From: an uncultured bacterium
GTDB taxonomy: Bacteria; Cyanobacteriota; Vampirovibrionia; Gastranaerophilales; Gastranaerophilaceae
Direction of reading: 5' to 3'
Assembly (NCBI GenBank): GCA_902464375.1
Contig: CABQIM010000070.1
Location: forward strand, 1 to 9,906
DNA: 9,906 bases
In this document: positions 1-6,270 of the stretch, one piece after another
Layout of the letters: every line of letters starts with the position of its first letter
Numbering within the stretch: the stretch's first letter is position 1
The notes under the pieces: generated by a model
Database searches by the model: none
What the model was told of the DNA's origin: nothing
What the model saw: the letters and a program-made list of their open reading frames with translations, nothing else
Made by a program: the position numbers and the translations under genes

Positions 1-53
1 GATAATAAAATAGAGTTACAATAAAGTTTCGGAATTTATGTGAAAGGTAAAAT

Positions 54-1043
54 TTGAAGTTCAAAAATTTAACAAAAGAACAAATCTTGATATCTATAGA
101 TCGCTTAACAAGATTTAAGTATTCAAAAGACAAATATTTACGTGTTTTTACGGATATTATTTTGAATAATATGATTGAGCCAAAATTAAAAAAAAGTGAA
201 TTATTGAATTTGCCGTTTTCTGAAATTAAAAATATAGCTGTAGAAATTTTTAACAGTTCTCTAGAACCAACTAATGATTTTTCGATTAACACGAGAATAT
301 ATGATTATGAAAATTCTGTATTTAATTTAGATGAAGAAACAAAGGAGCTTGTAAACAACCAACTTTATTATAAATCTGCTTTAAAATATATAGATTCTAC
401 TAGTCCAATAAATTTGCAGTGGCTAAAGTCGCTAGAACAAGCATCTGATTTGGTAGTTAATCGTGAACTGCATTATTTAAAATATCCTATAGAAAAAGTT
501 ATTCTTGTAGAAGGTCTGACGGAAGAGATTTTGTTGCCAGCTTTTTCTAAGTTCTTAGGTTATGATTTTTATCAAAAAGGTATTCAAGTTATAGGTGCAG
601 GTGGCAAAAATCAGGTTGTAAAAATGTACTACAAGCTTATAGAAGAAGTAAAGCTCCCTATTTTCTTACTATTAGATAGAGATGCGGAAGAGAATATTAA
701 ACAGATTCAACCTCGTTTACGTGATATTGATAAAATTCATTTGGTAGCATGTGGTGAATTTGAGGACATGCTTCCAAAATCTTTAATAATAAAAACTATT
801 AACAATCATCTGGAGAACTTCTCTTCTATTAGTGATGCGGATTTAGATGATTCTATTCCGGAAGTTAAGAATTTGGAGTATATTTTTAAAACCAAAGGGC
901 TGCATGAATTTAAGAAAGCAGATTTTGCAAAAATGATTAGAAATAATATAAGCGAAGCGTCAGACATATCTCCTGAAATAGCTGAAATTATTGAAGAAAT
1001 ATCAAATAAAAACAAAATGCTTGACAGTGAATTTTGTTCCTGA
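54..1043 (+). CDS. Stand-alone TOPRIM (OLD-like) domain protein
   Basis: The protein is 329 aa. Residues 1-145 are mostly helical and match no family I recognise. Residues about 147-245 form a TOPRIM fold: VEGLTEE at 152-158 with the conserved Glu153, GAGGK at 181-185, LLLDRDAEE at 205-213 with the acidic pair Asp208/Asp210, and GEFEDML at 234-240. This spacing is that of OLD-family nucleases, in which these acidic residues bind the metals for DNA cleavage. No Walker A motif is present, so this is the nuclease-like half without its usual ATPase. The start is TTG: an in-frame TAA at 48-50 excludes anything longer, and AAAGG at 43-47 is a suitable Shine-Dalgarno. A short open frame ending in TAA at 22-24 may be the tail of an upstream partner gene. 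The C-terminus may be frameshifted near 1032-1035. Fold confidence is high; the biological role (defence or DNA repair) is inference. Confidence 0.8.
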   Translation: MKFKNLTKEQILISIDRLTRFKYSKDKYLRVFTDIILNNMIEPKLKKSELLNLPFSEIKNIAVEIFNSSLEPTNDFSINTRIYDYENSVFNLDEETKELVNNQLYYKSALKYIDSTSPINLQWLKSLEQASDLVVNRELHYLKYPIEKVILVEGLTEEILLPAFSKFLGYDFYQKGIQVIGAGGKNQVVKMYYKLIEEVKLPIFLLLDRDAEENIKQIQPRLRDIDKIHLVACGEFEDMLPKSLIIKTINNHLENFSSISDADLDDSIPEVKNLEYIFKTKGLHEFKKADFAKMIRNNISEASDISPEIAEIIEEISNKNKMLDSEFCS

Positions 1044-1123
1044 TATCATAAATCTTGTGGTTGATACCACAGCCGAAGTATAAAGGTTTGATTGAAAAAT
1101 AAATAGTGAATTTTAAATAATTT

Positions 1124-1196
1124 GCGCTTGTAGCTCAGCAGGTAGAGCACTCCCCTTTTAAGGGATAGGTCGCGCGTTCGAATCGCGCCAAGCGCA
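1124..1196 (+). tRNA. tRNA-Lys (anticodon TTT)
   Basis: A 73-nt cloverleaf can be drawn by eye: acceptor GCGCTTG/CAAGCGC (7 bp), D-stem GCTC/GAGC, anticodon loop CTTTTAA with anticodon TTT at 1157-1159, T-stem GCGCG/CGCGC with loop TTCGAAT, and discriminator A1196. CCA is not encoded. The anticodon stem has a C27-U43 mismatch (1150/1166) at its top; the other four pairs are good. A weak promoter (TTGATT at 1088-1093, TA-rich -10 near 1111-1118) would place the transcript start almost at the mature 5' end. The gene is followed by a T7-GTC-T9 tract. A decayed second copy lies 50-110 bp downstream. Confidence 0.95.
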
Positions 1197-1198
1197 AA

Positions 1199-1217
1199 TT
1201 TTTTTGTCTTTTTTTTT
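1199..1217 (+). terminator. T-tract ending tRNA-Lys transcription
   Basis: A T7-GTC-T9 run starts 3 nt after the acceptor stem of tRNA-Lys. The acceptor and T-arm helices could act as the upstream RNA structure. It is not a textbook hairpin plus U-tract, so it is only a likely termination site. A near copy follows the tRNA remnant at 1314-1330. Confidence 0.4.
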
Positions 1218-1248
1218 AGAATGTCAGCGCAAGCATTATTATATATCA

Positions 1249-1311
1249 CCAGCTAGAGAGTCCCCTTTTTAAGGTCTATCTCGCACTTTGTACCGAATCG
1301 CGCCAAGCGCA
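1249..1311 (+). pseudogene. Decayed tRNA-Lys copy
   Basis: This stretch aligns with the intact tRNA-Lys: CAGCTAGAGAG corresponds to the D-arm part CAGGTAGAGCA, TCCCCTTTTTAAGG to the anticodon arm TCCCCTTTTAAGG (one extra T enlarges the loop), and from 1294 on the 3' half of the T-arm and acceptor stem is identical. The first T-stem strand is scrambled (about 1281-1293). The 5' acceptor half is lost or unrecognisable, so no cloverleaf can form. It is best read as a tandem duplicate or a leftover of recombination at the tRNA 3' end. Confidence 0.7.
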
Positions 1312-1330
1312 AATTTTTTTTGTCTTTTTT
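1294..1330 (+). repeat. Direct repeat of tRNA-Lys 3' end and T-tract
   Basis: Positions 1294-1330 repeat 1179-1214 (3' T-arm, acceptor strand and the T-GTC-T tract), differing in the coding part by nothing and in the first T-run by one T (8 versus 7). The repeat ends just 7 bp before the left inverted-repeat arm of the DUF559 unit. Confidence 0.8.
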
Positions 1331-1337
1331 AATCTAT

Positions 1338-1386
1338 ATCCACCCTCATCAGGGCTCCGCCCAGCTTCTCCCCTCAAGGGCGAAGC
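1338..1386. repeat. Left inverted-repeat arm of the DUF559 unit
   Basis: This 49-bp arm is exactly complementary to 1777-1825. It is GC-rich in an AT-rich genome and can fold by itself: GGGC-TCC-GCCC (1352-1362) is one hairpin, and CTTC...GAAG with an inner CCC/GGG (about 1365-1385) is a second, with one mismatch. This two-hairpin layout is like that of REP-type dispersed palindromes. Confidence 0.9.
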
Positions 1387-1404
1387 ATGAAATGCGCTAA
1401 CTTA

Positions 1405-1413
1405 TGTTATACT
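1405..1413 (+). promoter_or_regulatory. Extended -10 promoter of the DUF559 gene
   Basis: TGT-TATACT (1405-1413) is an extended -10 element. It ends 6 nt before the ATG at 1420, so transcription would begin at or next to the start codon and give a leaderless mRNA. The same 10-mer TTATGTTATA is present in the rfbC promoter (1870-1879). Confidence 0.5.
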
Positions 1414-1419
1414 AGGACT

Positions 1420-1761
1420 ATGAAAAATCTTAAAAAGCTTGTAAAAGATTTACGAAAAAATCAAACATTACCTGAACAAATATTTTGGCACAAAATAAGA
1501 GCGAGAAGATTTAGTAATTATAAATTCAGGCGCCAAGTTCAAATAGGGAATTATATTGTTGATTTTGTTTGTTATGAAAAGAATTTAATTGTTGAATTAG
1601 ATGGAAGAGAACATTTAACAGATGAAAGTTTAGAATATGACAAAACTAGAACAGTATATTTACAATCAAGAGGTTTTAAGGTTCTAAGATATTTTAACAA
1701 AGATGTTTTTAATAATATTGATAATGTTTTGTTAGATTTATGGAATAATTTAAACAAATGA
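1420..1761 (+). CDS. DUF559 family PD-(D/E)XK endonuclease-like protein
   Basis: This is a 113-aa protein of the DUF559 family, relatives of Vsr-type nucleases. It shows the family blocks in order: LRKNQTLPEQIFW (11-23), RARRFSNYKFRRQ (28-39), IGNYIVDFVC (42-51, Asp48), LIVELDGREH (56-65, Glu59, Asp61, His65), YDKTRTVYL (73-81) and GFKVLRYFN (85-93). Asp48 and Glu59 are the likely metal-binding residues of the nuclease core. A longer reading from ATG 1387 adds 11 residues that do not look like the family. That ATG also lies in the imperfect inner edge of the inverted repeat, although AAGGG at 1376-1380 could serve as its ribosome site. I prefer ATG 1420 because it gives the normal family N-terminus and fits the -10 box at 1405-1413. 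The substrate and biological role of the family are not settled; its place between perfect inverted repeats suggests a link to repeat mobility. Confidence 0.85.
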   Translation: MKNLKKLVKDLRKNQTLPEQIFWHKIRARRFSNYKFRRQVQIGNYIVDFVCYEKNLIVELDGREHLTDESLEYDKTRTVYLQSRGFKVLRYFNKDVFNNIDNVLLDLWNNLNK

Positions 1762-1776
1762 TATAGCACGTTTTAC

Positions 1777-1825
1777 GCTTCGCCCTTGAGGGGAGAAGCT
1801 GGGCGGAGCCCTGATGAGGGTGGAT
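1777..1825. repeat. Right inverted-repeat arm of the DUF559 unit
   Basis: This 49-bp arm is the exact reverse complement of 1338-1386, starting 15 bp after the DUF559 stop codon and ending 51 bp before the rfbC -10 box. A transcript through both arms would form a 49-bp duplex with the gene in its loop, which could limit expression from outside promoters. Confidence 0.9.
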
Positions 1826-1872
1826 GCTGATTCTTTATAAATTTATTCATCTTCATTTTAATATTTTCTTTA

Positions 1873-1881
1873 TGTTATAAT
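1873..1881 (+). promoter_or_regulatory. Extended -10 promoter of the rfbC-dxr operon
   Basis: TGT-TATAAT (1873-1881) is a perfect extended -10 element. A weak -35 candidate (TTCATT at 1852-1857) is 18 bp upstream. The predicted start near 1888 leaves a leader of only about 15 nt, carrying the AAGGAG ribosome site at 1888-1893. No other promoter is evident before the next four genes. Confidence 0.65.
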
Positions 1882-1902
1882 ACTTTCAAGGAGTGTATAA
1901 AT

Positions 1903-2442
1903 ATGCCGTTTGAATTTGAGAAACAAAAAATTGAGGACGTAATACTGGTAAAACCAAAAGTTTTTGGTGACAATCGTGGTTTTTTTATGGAAACATACAA
2001 AAAATCAGATTTTTTTGAAAATGGAATAACTGTAGAATTTAATCAAGACAATCATTCTCGCTCTAAAAAAGGTGTTTTAAGAGGTTTGCATTATCAAGAA
2101 GCACCTTATGGACAGGCAAAGCTTGTGCGTTGCGCTAGAGGTCGTATTTATGATGTAGCGGTAGATATAAGAAAAGGCTCAAAAACTTTTGGACAATATG
2201 TAAAAGTTGAATTAACAGAAGACAATAAGCATATGCTTTTTATTCCGGAAGGTTTTGCACACGGCTTTGTAGTGCTTTCTGATGAAGCAGAACTTATTTA
2301 CAAGGCTTCAGGAGAATATGCACCGCAAGCTGATAGAGGCGTTCTGTGGTGTGATAAGGATATAAATATAGATTGGGAAATTGACTTTGAGCCAATACTT
2401 TCTGAAAAAGATGTGAAACAACCTACTTTAAAGGAGATATAA
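1903..2442 (+). CDS. rfbC: dTDP-4-dehydrorhamnose 3,5-epimerase
   Basis: RmlC/RfbC epimerises dTDP-4-keto-6-deoxy-glucose at C3 and C5, the third step of dTDP-L-rhamnose synthesis, in the cytoplasm. The 179-aa length is the family norm. The cupin core is intact: HSRSKKGVLRGLHYQ contains catalytic His63, RIYDVAVDIRKGS lies at 81-94, FAHGF at 118-122, Tyr133 is in LIYKAS, and Asp170 (SEKD) is in the place of the His63 partner known from Salmonella RmlC. AAGGAG (1888-1893) is 9 nt from the ATG. It is the first gene of the operon; its TAA overlaps the ATG of rfbB by one base. Confidence 0.97.
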   Translation: MPFEFEKQKIEDVILVKPKVFGDNRGFFMETYKKSDFFENGITVEFNQDNHSRSKKGVLRGLHYQEAPYGQAKLVRCARGRIYDVAVDIRKGSKTFGQYVKVELTEDNKHMLFIPEGFAHGFVVLSDEAELIYKASGEYAPQADRGVLWCDKDINIDWEIDFEPILSEKDVKQPTLKEI

Positions 2443-3419
2443 TGAAATTATTAGTAACTGGTGGTGCCGGCTTTATTGGAAGCTGCTTTGTAAGACACAT
2501 ATTAAACAAATATCAGGATTATCAAGTAATCAATATAGATGCGCTTACTTATTGCGGTAACTTGGAAAATCTCAAAGATGTTGAAAATAATCCAAACTAC
2601 AAGTTTGTGCATGGTAACATTTGTGATAGAAAGCTAGTTAGAGAACTGGTTTCTCAGGTTGATTGCATAGTTAACTTTGCAGCTGAATCACACGTTGACA
2701 ATTCTATAAAACATCCGGAAGTGTTTATAGAAACAAATGTTCAAGGTACATTGAATTTGTTACAATCAGCAAAAGAAATTGGTATAGAACGTTATTTACA
2801 GGTTTCAACAGATGAAGTTTATGGTACTTTAGGAAAAACCGGATATTTCTATGAAACAACACCGCTTGCTCCAAATAGTCCATATTCAGCAAGTAAGGCT
2901 AGCGCTGATATGCTTGTAAGAGCATTCTATGAAACATATAAATTACCTGTTTTAACAACCAGATGCTCTAATAATTACGGACCATATCAATATCCGGAAA
3001 AATTAATACCTTTCTTTATCTCCAGATTATTAAACGGCGAAAAAGTACCTGTTTATGGGGATGGTTTGAACGTTAGAGATTGGTTATACGTTTATGACCA
3101 TTGTGCGGCTATAGATACAGTTTTACACAAAGGAAAAATTGGTGAAGTATATAATGTTGGCGGACATAACGAAAAAACTAACATGGAAATTACTCACTTA
3201 ATTTTAGATGCAATGGGTAAAGATGAAAGTTCTATTGAATACGTACAAGATAGACTTGGACACGATAGAAGATATGCAATTTCAAATGATAAGATTACAT
3301 CAGAACTTGGTTGGGAACCTTCTGTAACATTCGAACAAGGTATCAAAATGACAATTGATTGGTACTTGAATAATCAAGAATGGATAAAGCATATTGAAGC
3401 AAAGAAAGTTGGTGTTTAA
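2442..3419 (+). CDS. rfbB: dTDP-glucose 4,6-dehydratase
   Basis: RmlB/RfbB converts dTDP-glucose to dTDP-4-keto-6-deoxyglucose using tightly bound NAD. It is an extended short-chain dehydrogenase of 325 aa. The Rossmann motif GGAGFIG is at 7-13, catalytic Thr123-Asp124-Glu125 in VSTDEVYG, and YxxxK as Tyr148/Lys152. The substrate-binding segments NNYGPYQYPEKLIP and RLGHDRRYAIS are both present; the latter is typical of RmlB rather than of UDP-galactose epimerases. The ATG overlaps the rfbC stop (TAATG), with AAGGAG at 2431-2436, 5 nt upstream. The 325-aa length is at the short end of the family but no motif is missing. Confidence 0.97.
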   Translation: MKLLVTGGAGFIGSCFVRHILNKYQDYQVINIDALTYCGNLENLKDVENNPNYKFVHGNICDRKLVRELVSQVDCIVNFAAESHVDNSIKHPEVFIETNVQGTLNLLQSAKEIGIERYLQVSTDEVYGTLGKTGYFYETTPLAPNSPYSASKASADMLVRAFYETYKLPVLTTRCSNNYGPYQYPEKLIPFFISRLLNGEKVPVYGDGLNVRDWLYVYDHCAAIDTVLHKGKIGEVYNVGGHNEKTNMEITHLILDAMGKDESSIEYVQDRLGHDRRYAISNDKITSELGWEPSVTFEQGIKMTIDWYLNNQEWIKHIEAKKVGV

Positions 3420-4240
3420 TGTCAGTATTAGTTACCGGTGCAAAGGGAATGCTTGGGCAAGACTTATGTCCGATATTAGAAGATGCCGGTTATGAAGTCA
3501 TTGAAACAGATGTTGATACACTTGATATTATAAACGCAGAACAAGTAAATCAGGTTTTAAAAGATAAAATGCCGGAAGTTGTGATTCATTGTGCCGCTTA
3601 CACGAATGTGGATAAAGCTGAAGAAGATTTAAAGACCGCTGAATTAATCAATGTAACCGGTACTGAAAATATTGCTGATGCTTGCGGAAAACTTGGTATA
3701 ACTATGGTTTATATTTCGACTGACTACGTTTTTGATGGTACAAAGGATTCTCCTTATACTCCACAAGACAAGCCAAATCCAATAAATAATTACGGAATGA
3801 CGAAGTATGAGGGTGAAGAAGCTGTAAGAAGTTTCTGCGAAAAGCATTATATAGCAAGAACCAGTTGGTTATACGGACATCATGGCAAAAACTTTGTAGA
3901 AACAATGTTATCACTAAAGGATAAAGAAGAACTTAAAGTTGTTGATGATCAAATCGGTTGCCCAACTTGGACTGTAGAATTAGCAAACGGAATTTTGAAA
4001 CTTTTAGATTCAAAACCTTATGGTACATATCATGTTTGTGGAAGCGGGCATACAACGTGGTATGGCTTTGCTAAAGAAATATTTAAACTTTCCGGTTTAG
4101 AAGTTAATTTAAAGCCATGTACAACAGACGAATTCCCTCGTGCAGCGAAACGTCCGGCTTTTAGTATAATGGACAATGAAGGTATCTGTCGCAATTGGCA
4201 GTTTGCGTTAAAAGATTATTTAGATTTGAGGTGTGAATAA
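3419..4240 (+). CDS. rfbD: dTDP-4-dehydrorhamnose reductase
   Basis: RmlD/RfbD reduces dTDP-4-keto-L-rhamnose to dTDP-L-rhamnose with NAD(P)H, the last step of the pathway. The 273-aa protein has the nucleotide-binding GAKGMLG at 7-13, STDYVFDG at 100-107, catalytic Tyr125 and Lys129 in YGMTK, RTSWLYG at 147-153 and the C-terminal RPAFSIMDN block that contacts substrate. The start codon overlaps the rfbB stop (TAATG) and no strong ribosome site precedes it, so translation is probably coupled to rfbB. Confidence 0.96.
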   Translation: MSVLVTGAKGMLGQDLCPILEDAGYEVIETDVDTLDIINAEQVNQVLKDKMPEVVIHCAAYTNVDKAEEDLKTAELINVTGTENIADACGKLGITMVYISTDYVFDGTKDSPYTPQDKPNPINNYGMTKYEGEEAVRSFCEKHYIARTSWLYGHHGKNFVETMLSLKDKEELKVVDDQIGCPTWTVELANGILKLLDSKPYGTYHVCGSGHTTWYGFAKEIFKLSGLEVNLKPCTTDEFPRAAKRPAFSIMDNEGICRNWQFALKDYLDLRCE

Positions 4241-5106
4241 TGAAAGGTATAGTTCTTGCCGGTGGCAGCGGTACACGATTATTTCCAAGCACAATGGTTG
4301 TGTCTAAACAATTATTGCCGATTTATGATAAGCCGATGATTTATTATCCTATTTCTGTATTAATGCTTGCAGGAATTAGAGAAATTTTAATTATTTCAAC
4401 TCCGCATGATTTACCTAATTTTGAAAAATTATTGGGTGATGGCTCACAATTTGGTGTCAAATTCTCATACAAGGTTCAACCTAGTCCGGATGGGCTTGCG
4501 CAGGCTTTCATTTTAGGTGAAGAATTTATTGGACAGGATTCTGTAGCACTTGTATTAGGTGATAATATATTTTATGGTCAAAGTTTTTCCAGAATGCTTC
4601 ATAATGCAGTTAAATCAGCAGATGAAGGGTTTGCAACTGTTTTTGGCTATATGGTAAAAGATCCGGAAAGATTTGGAGTTGTAGAATTTGATGATAAAGG
4701 CAAGGCTTTATCTATTGAAGAAAAACCAAAAACTCCTAAATCAAATTATGCAGTAACTGGCTTGTATTTCTATGATAATAAGGTTGTAGAGTATGCAAAA
4801 AATCTAAAACCATCCGCAAGAGGAGAACTTGAAATTACAGATTTGAATAGAATTTATCTGGAAAAATCAAAATTAAATGTAGAATTGTTCGGACGTGGTT
4901 TTGCTTGGCTTGATACCGGAACACATCGTTCTTTAATGCAAGCAGGACAATATATTCAAACAATTGAGGAAAATCAAGGGATTAAAATTGCTTGTTTAGA
5001 AGAAATTGCTTGGAGAATGGGATATTTATCCAAGGATGAGATTATAAAAAATTCTGAAAAATACAAAAATAATGAATATTTTTCTTATGTAAGAGAGTTA
5101 AGGTAG
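4240..5106 (+). CDS. rfbA: Glucose-1-phosphate thymidylyltransferase
   Basis: RmlA/RfbA joins glucose-1-phosphate and dTTP to dTDP-glucose and is usually the feedback-regulated entry step. The 288 aa match the usual length. The nucleotidyltransferase signature GGSGTRLFP is at 8-16, KQLLPIYDKPMIYYP at 23-37, the metal-binding Asp108 in LVLGDN, SIEEKPKTPKSNYAVTGLYF at 158-177, and FAWLDTGTH at 221-229 with the second metal ligand Asp225. The ATG overlaps the rfbD stop (TAATG), and GAGG at 4228-4231 provides a ribosome site. It is encoded last of the four rfb genes although it acts first. Confidence 0.97.
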   Translation: MKGIVLAGGSGTRLFPSTMVVSKQLLPIYDKPMIYYPISVLMLAGIREILIISTPHDLPNFEKLLGDGSQFGVKFSYKVQPSPDGLAQAFILGEEFIGQDSVALVLGDNIFYGQSFSRMLHNAVKSADEGFATVFGYMVKDPERFGVVEFDDKGKALSIEEKPKTPKSNYAVTGLYFYDNKVVEYAKNLKPSARGELEITDLNRIYLEKSKLNVELFGRGFAWLDTGTHRSLMQAGQYIQTIEENQGIKIACLEEIAWRMGYLSKDEIIKNSEKYKNNEYFSYVRELR

Positions 5107-5111
5107 GTAAA

Positions 5112-6230
5112 ATGAAAAGAAAAATAAGTATATTAGGTTCAACAGGTTCAATCGGCAGACAAGCCTTAGAAGTTATCGAAAAACTTGATGATAAATTTGA
5201 AATTATTGCTCTTGCTGCCGGTGGAAACATTGATTTATTAAACGAGCAAATTAAGAAATTCAAACCTAAATATGCTTATGCTTCTGATATTTCTTCAATT
5301 GAGGGTGCAGAACCGCTTAGCATGGAAGAAATTTGCTCTAATAAAGAAAATGATATAATTTTGGTAGCTGTATCAGGTAAAATAGGCTTAAGACCTACTA
5401 TTACTGCTATTAAAAACGGTATTGATATTGCTTTAGCGAACAAAGAAACACTTGTTATGGCAGGTGATATTGTGATGCCTTTGGCTAAAAAATACGGAGT
5501 TAAAATTATTCCTGTTGATAGTGAACATTGTGCAATTCATCAATGTATAAAAAACATTGCAGATGTTTCAAAATTAATTATTACAGCTTCCGGTGGACCA
5601 TTTTTAAGAAAAACTACTGAAGATATGGCTAACGCTACTGTTGCGCAAGCACTGGCACATCCTCGTTGGAATATGGGAAAAAAAATTACAGTAGACAGTG
5701 CAACATTGATGAACAAAGGCTTAGAAGTTATTGAAGCGCATCATTTGTTTGGAATGGATTACAAGGATATTGAAGTTGTTGTACATCCTCAAAGTATTGT
5801 GCATTCTGCAATTGAGTATGTTGACGGAAGTGTAATTGCACAATTAGGACTGCCTAGCATGCATATTCCTATTCAATATGCTATAACTTATCCGGAACGT
5901 TTTGAAGGAATTAAGTCTAAAAGTTTTAGCTTTTCTGAAATTGCAAGACTTGATTTTGAAAAACCGGATTATGAAAAATTCAGAGCATTAAATTTGGCTT
6001 ATAATGCAGGAAAAGTGGGCGGTACAGCGACTGCTTGCCTTAATGCAGCTAACGAAGAAGCTGTTTTTGAATTCTTAGATGGCAAAATTAAATTGAATGA
6101 CATAATTACAGCAGTAGAGAAAATGATGGATACACATAAAGTTATCCAAAATCCAACATTAGACGAGATTTTTGAAGTTGATAAAGAAATAAGATTAAAA
6201 ACAAAAGAGCTTTTTTGTTCGTGTAAGTAG
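5112..6230 (+). CDS. dxr: 1-deoxy-D-xylulose 5-phosphate reductoisomerase
   Basis: Dxr rearranges and reduces DXP to MEP with NADPH, the committed step of the non-mevalonate isoprenoid pathway and the target of fosmidomycin. All key parts are in the 372-aa sequence: NADPH motif GSTGSIG at 9-15, LANKE at 108-112, metal ligands Asp136 and Glu138 in VDSEH, ASGGPF at 159-164, the flexible-loop HPRWNMGKKITVDSATLMNK at 183-202, then Glu205, the third metal ligand. The start is 5 bp after the rfbA stop, with AGG-containing sequence at 5101-5107 overlapping that stop, so it is part of the same operon. Dxr is not a rhamnose enzyme; co-expression might link sugar-nucleotide and lipid-carrier supply. 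Confidence 0.97.
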   Translation: MKRKISILGSTGSIGRQALEVIEKLDDKFEIIALAAGGNIDLLNEQIKKFKPKYAYASDISSIEGAEPLSMEEICSNKENDIILVAVSGKIGLRPTITAIKNGIDIALANKETLVMAGDIVMPLAKKYGVKIIPVDSEHCAIHQCIKNIADVSKLIITASGGPFLRKTTEDMANATVAQALAHPRWNMGKKITVDSATLMNKGLEVIEAHHLFGMDYKDIEVVVHPQSIVHSAIEYVDGSVIAQLGLPSMHIPIQYAITYPERFEGIKSKSFSFSEIARLDFEKPDYEKFRALNLAYNAGKVGGTATACLNAANEEAVFEFLDGKIKLNDIITAVEKMMDTHKVIQNPTLDEIFEVDKEIRLKTKELFCSCK

Positions 6231-6235
6231 TTTTT

Positions 6236-6252
6236 GTCAGGCACTGCCTGAC
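6236..6252. repeat. Perfect short palindrome after dxr
   Basis: GTCAGGCA-C-TGCCTGAC is a perfect 8-bp inverted repeat around one base, or a 7-bp hairpin with an ACT loop. It starts 6 bp after the dxr stop, in the spacer between convergent genes. The T-run lies before it rather than after it, and the opposite strand has A5 after the hairpin, so it is not a standard terminator in either direction. It may stabilise the operon's 3' end or be a dispersed repeat. Confidence 0.6.
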
Positions 6253-6270
6253 CTACAGCAACAATATCAC

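Larger units (their letters stand above)
1338..1825. mobile_element. Candidate mobile unit: DUF559 gene between 49-bp inverted repeats
   Basis: A 488-bp unit consists of two perfect 49-bp inverted repeats (1338-1386 and 1777-1825) enclosing a single nuclease-like gene with its own promoter. The arms run right up to the gene: the left arm ends 33 bp before the preferred ATG, and the right arm begins 15 bp after the stop codon. The inverted similarity continues imperfectly inwards for roughly 10-13 bp, mostly as transitions. I see no target-site duplication next to the outer ends. That the unit moves, or moved, is inference from its architecture; no transposase or integrase is present. Confidence 0.5.

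Noticed and set aside
806..1015. Minus-strand frame inside the TOPRIM gene
   Set aside because: It is wholly inside a better-supported gene and has no ribosome site or recognisable motif.
1046..1249. Minus-strand 67-codon reading frame across the tRNA
   Set aside because: Its GAIRTRDLSLKRG part is simply the antisense of tRNA-Lys, a common false protein call.
1199..1330. CRISPR-like or tandem repeat array
   Set aside because: There are only two copies, and both are explained by the tRNA 3' end and its T-tract.
1326..1838. Target-site duplication around the inverted-repeat unit
   Set aside because: The bases outside the arms (TCTAT on the left, GCTGA on the right) do not match; looser T-rich similarity is not convincing.
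3644..3914. Two minus-strand frames inside rfbD
   Set aside because: Shadows of rfbD, which has all its catalytic motifs in the plus frame.
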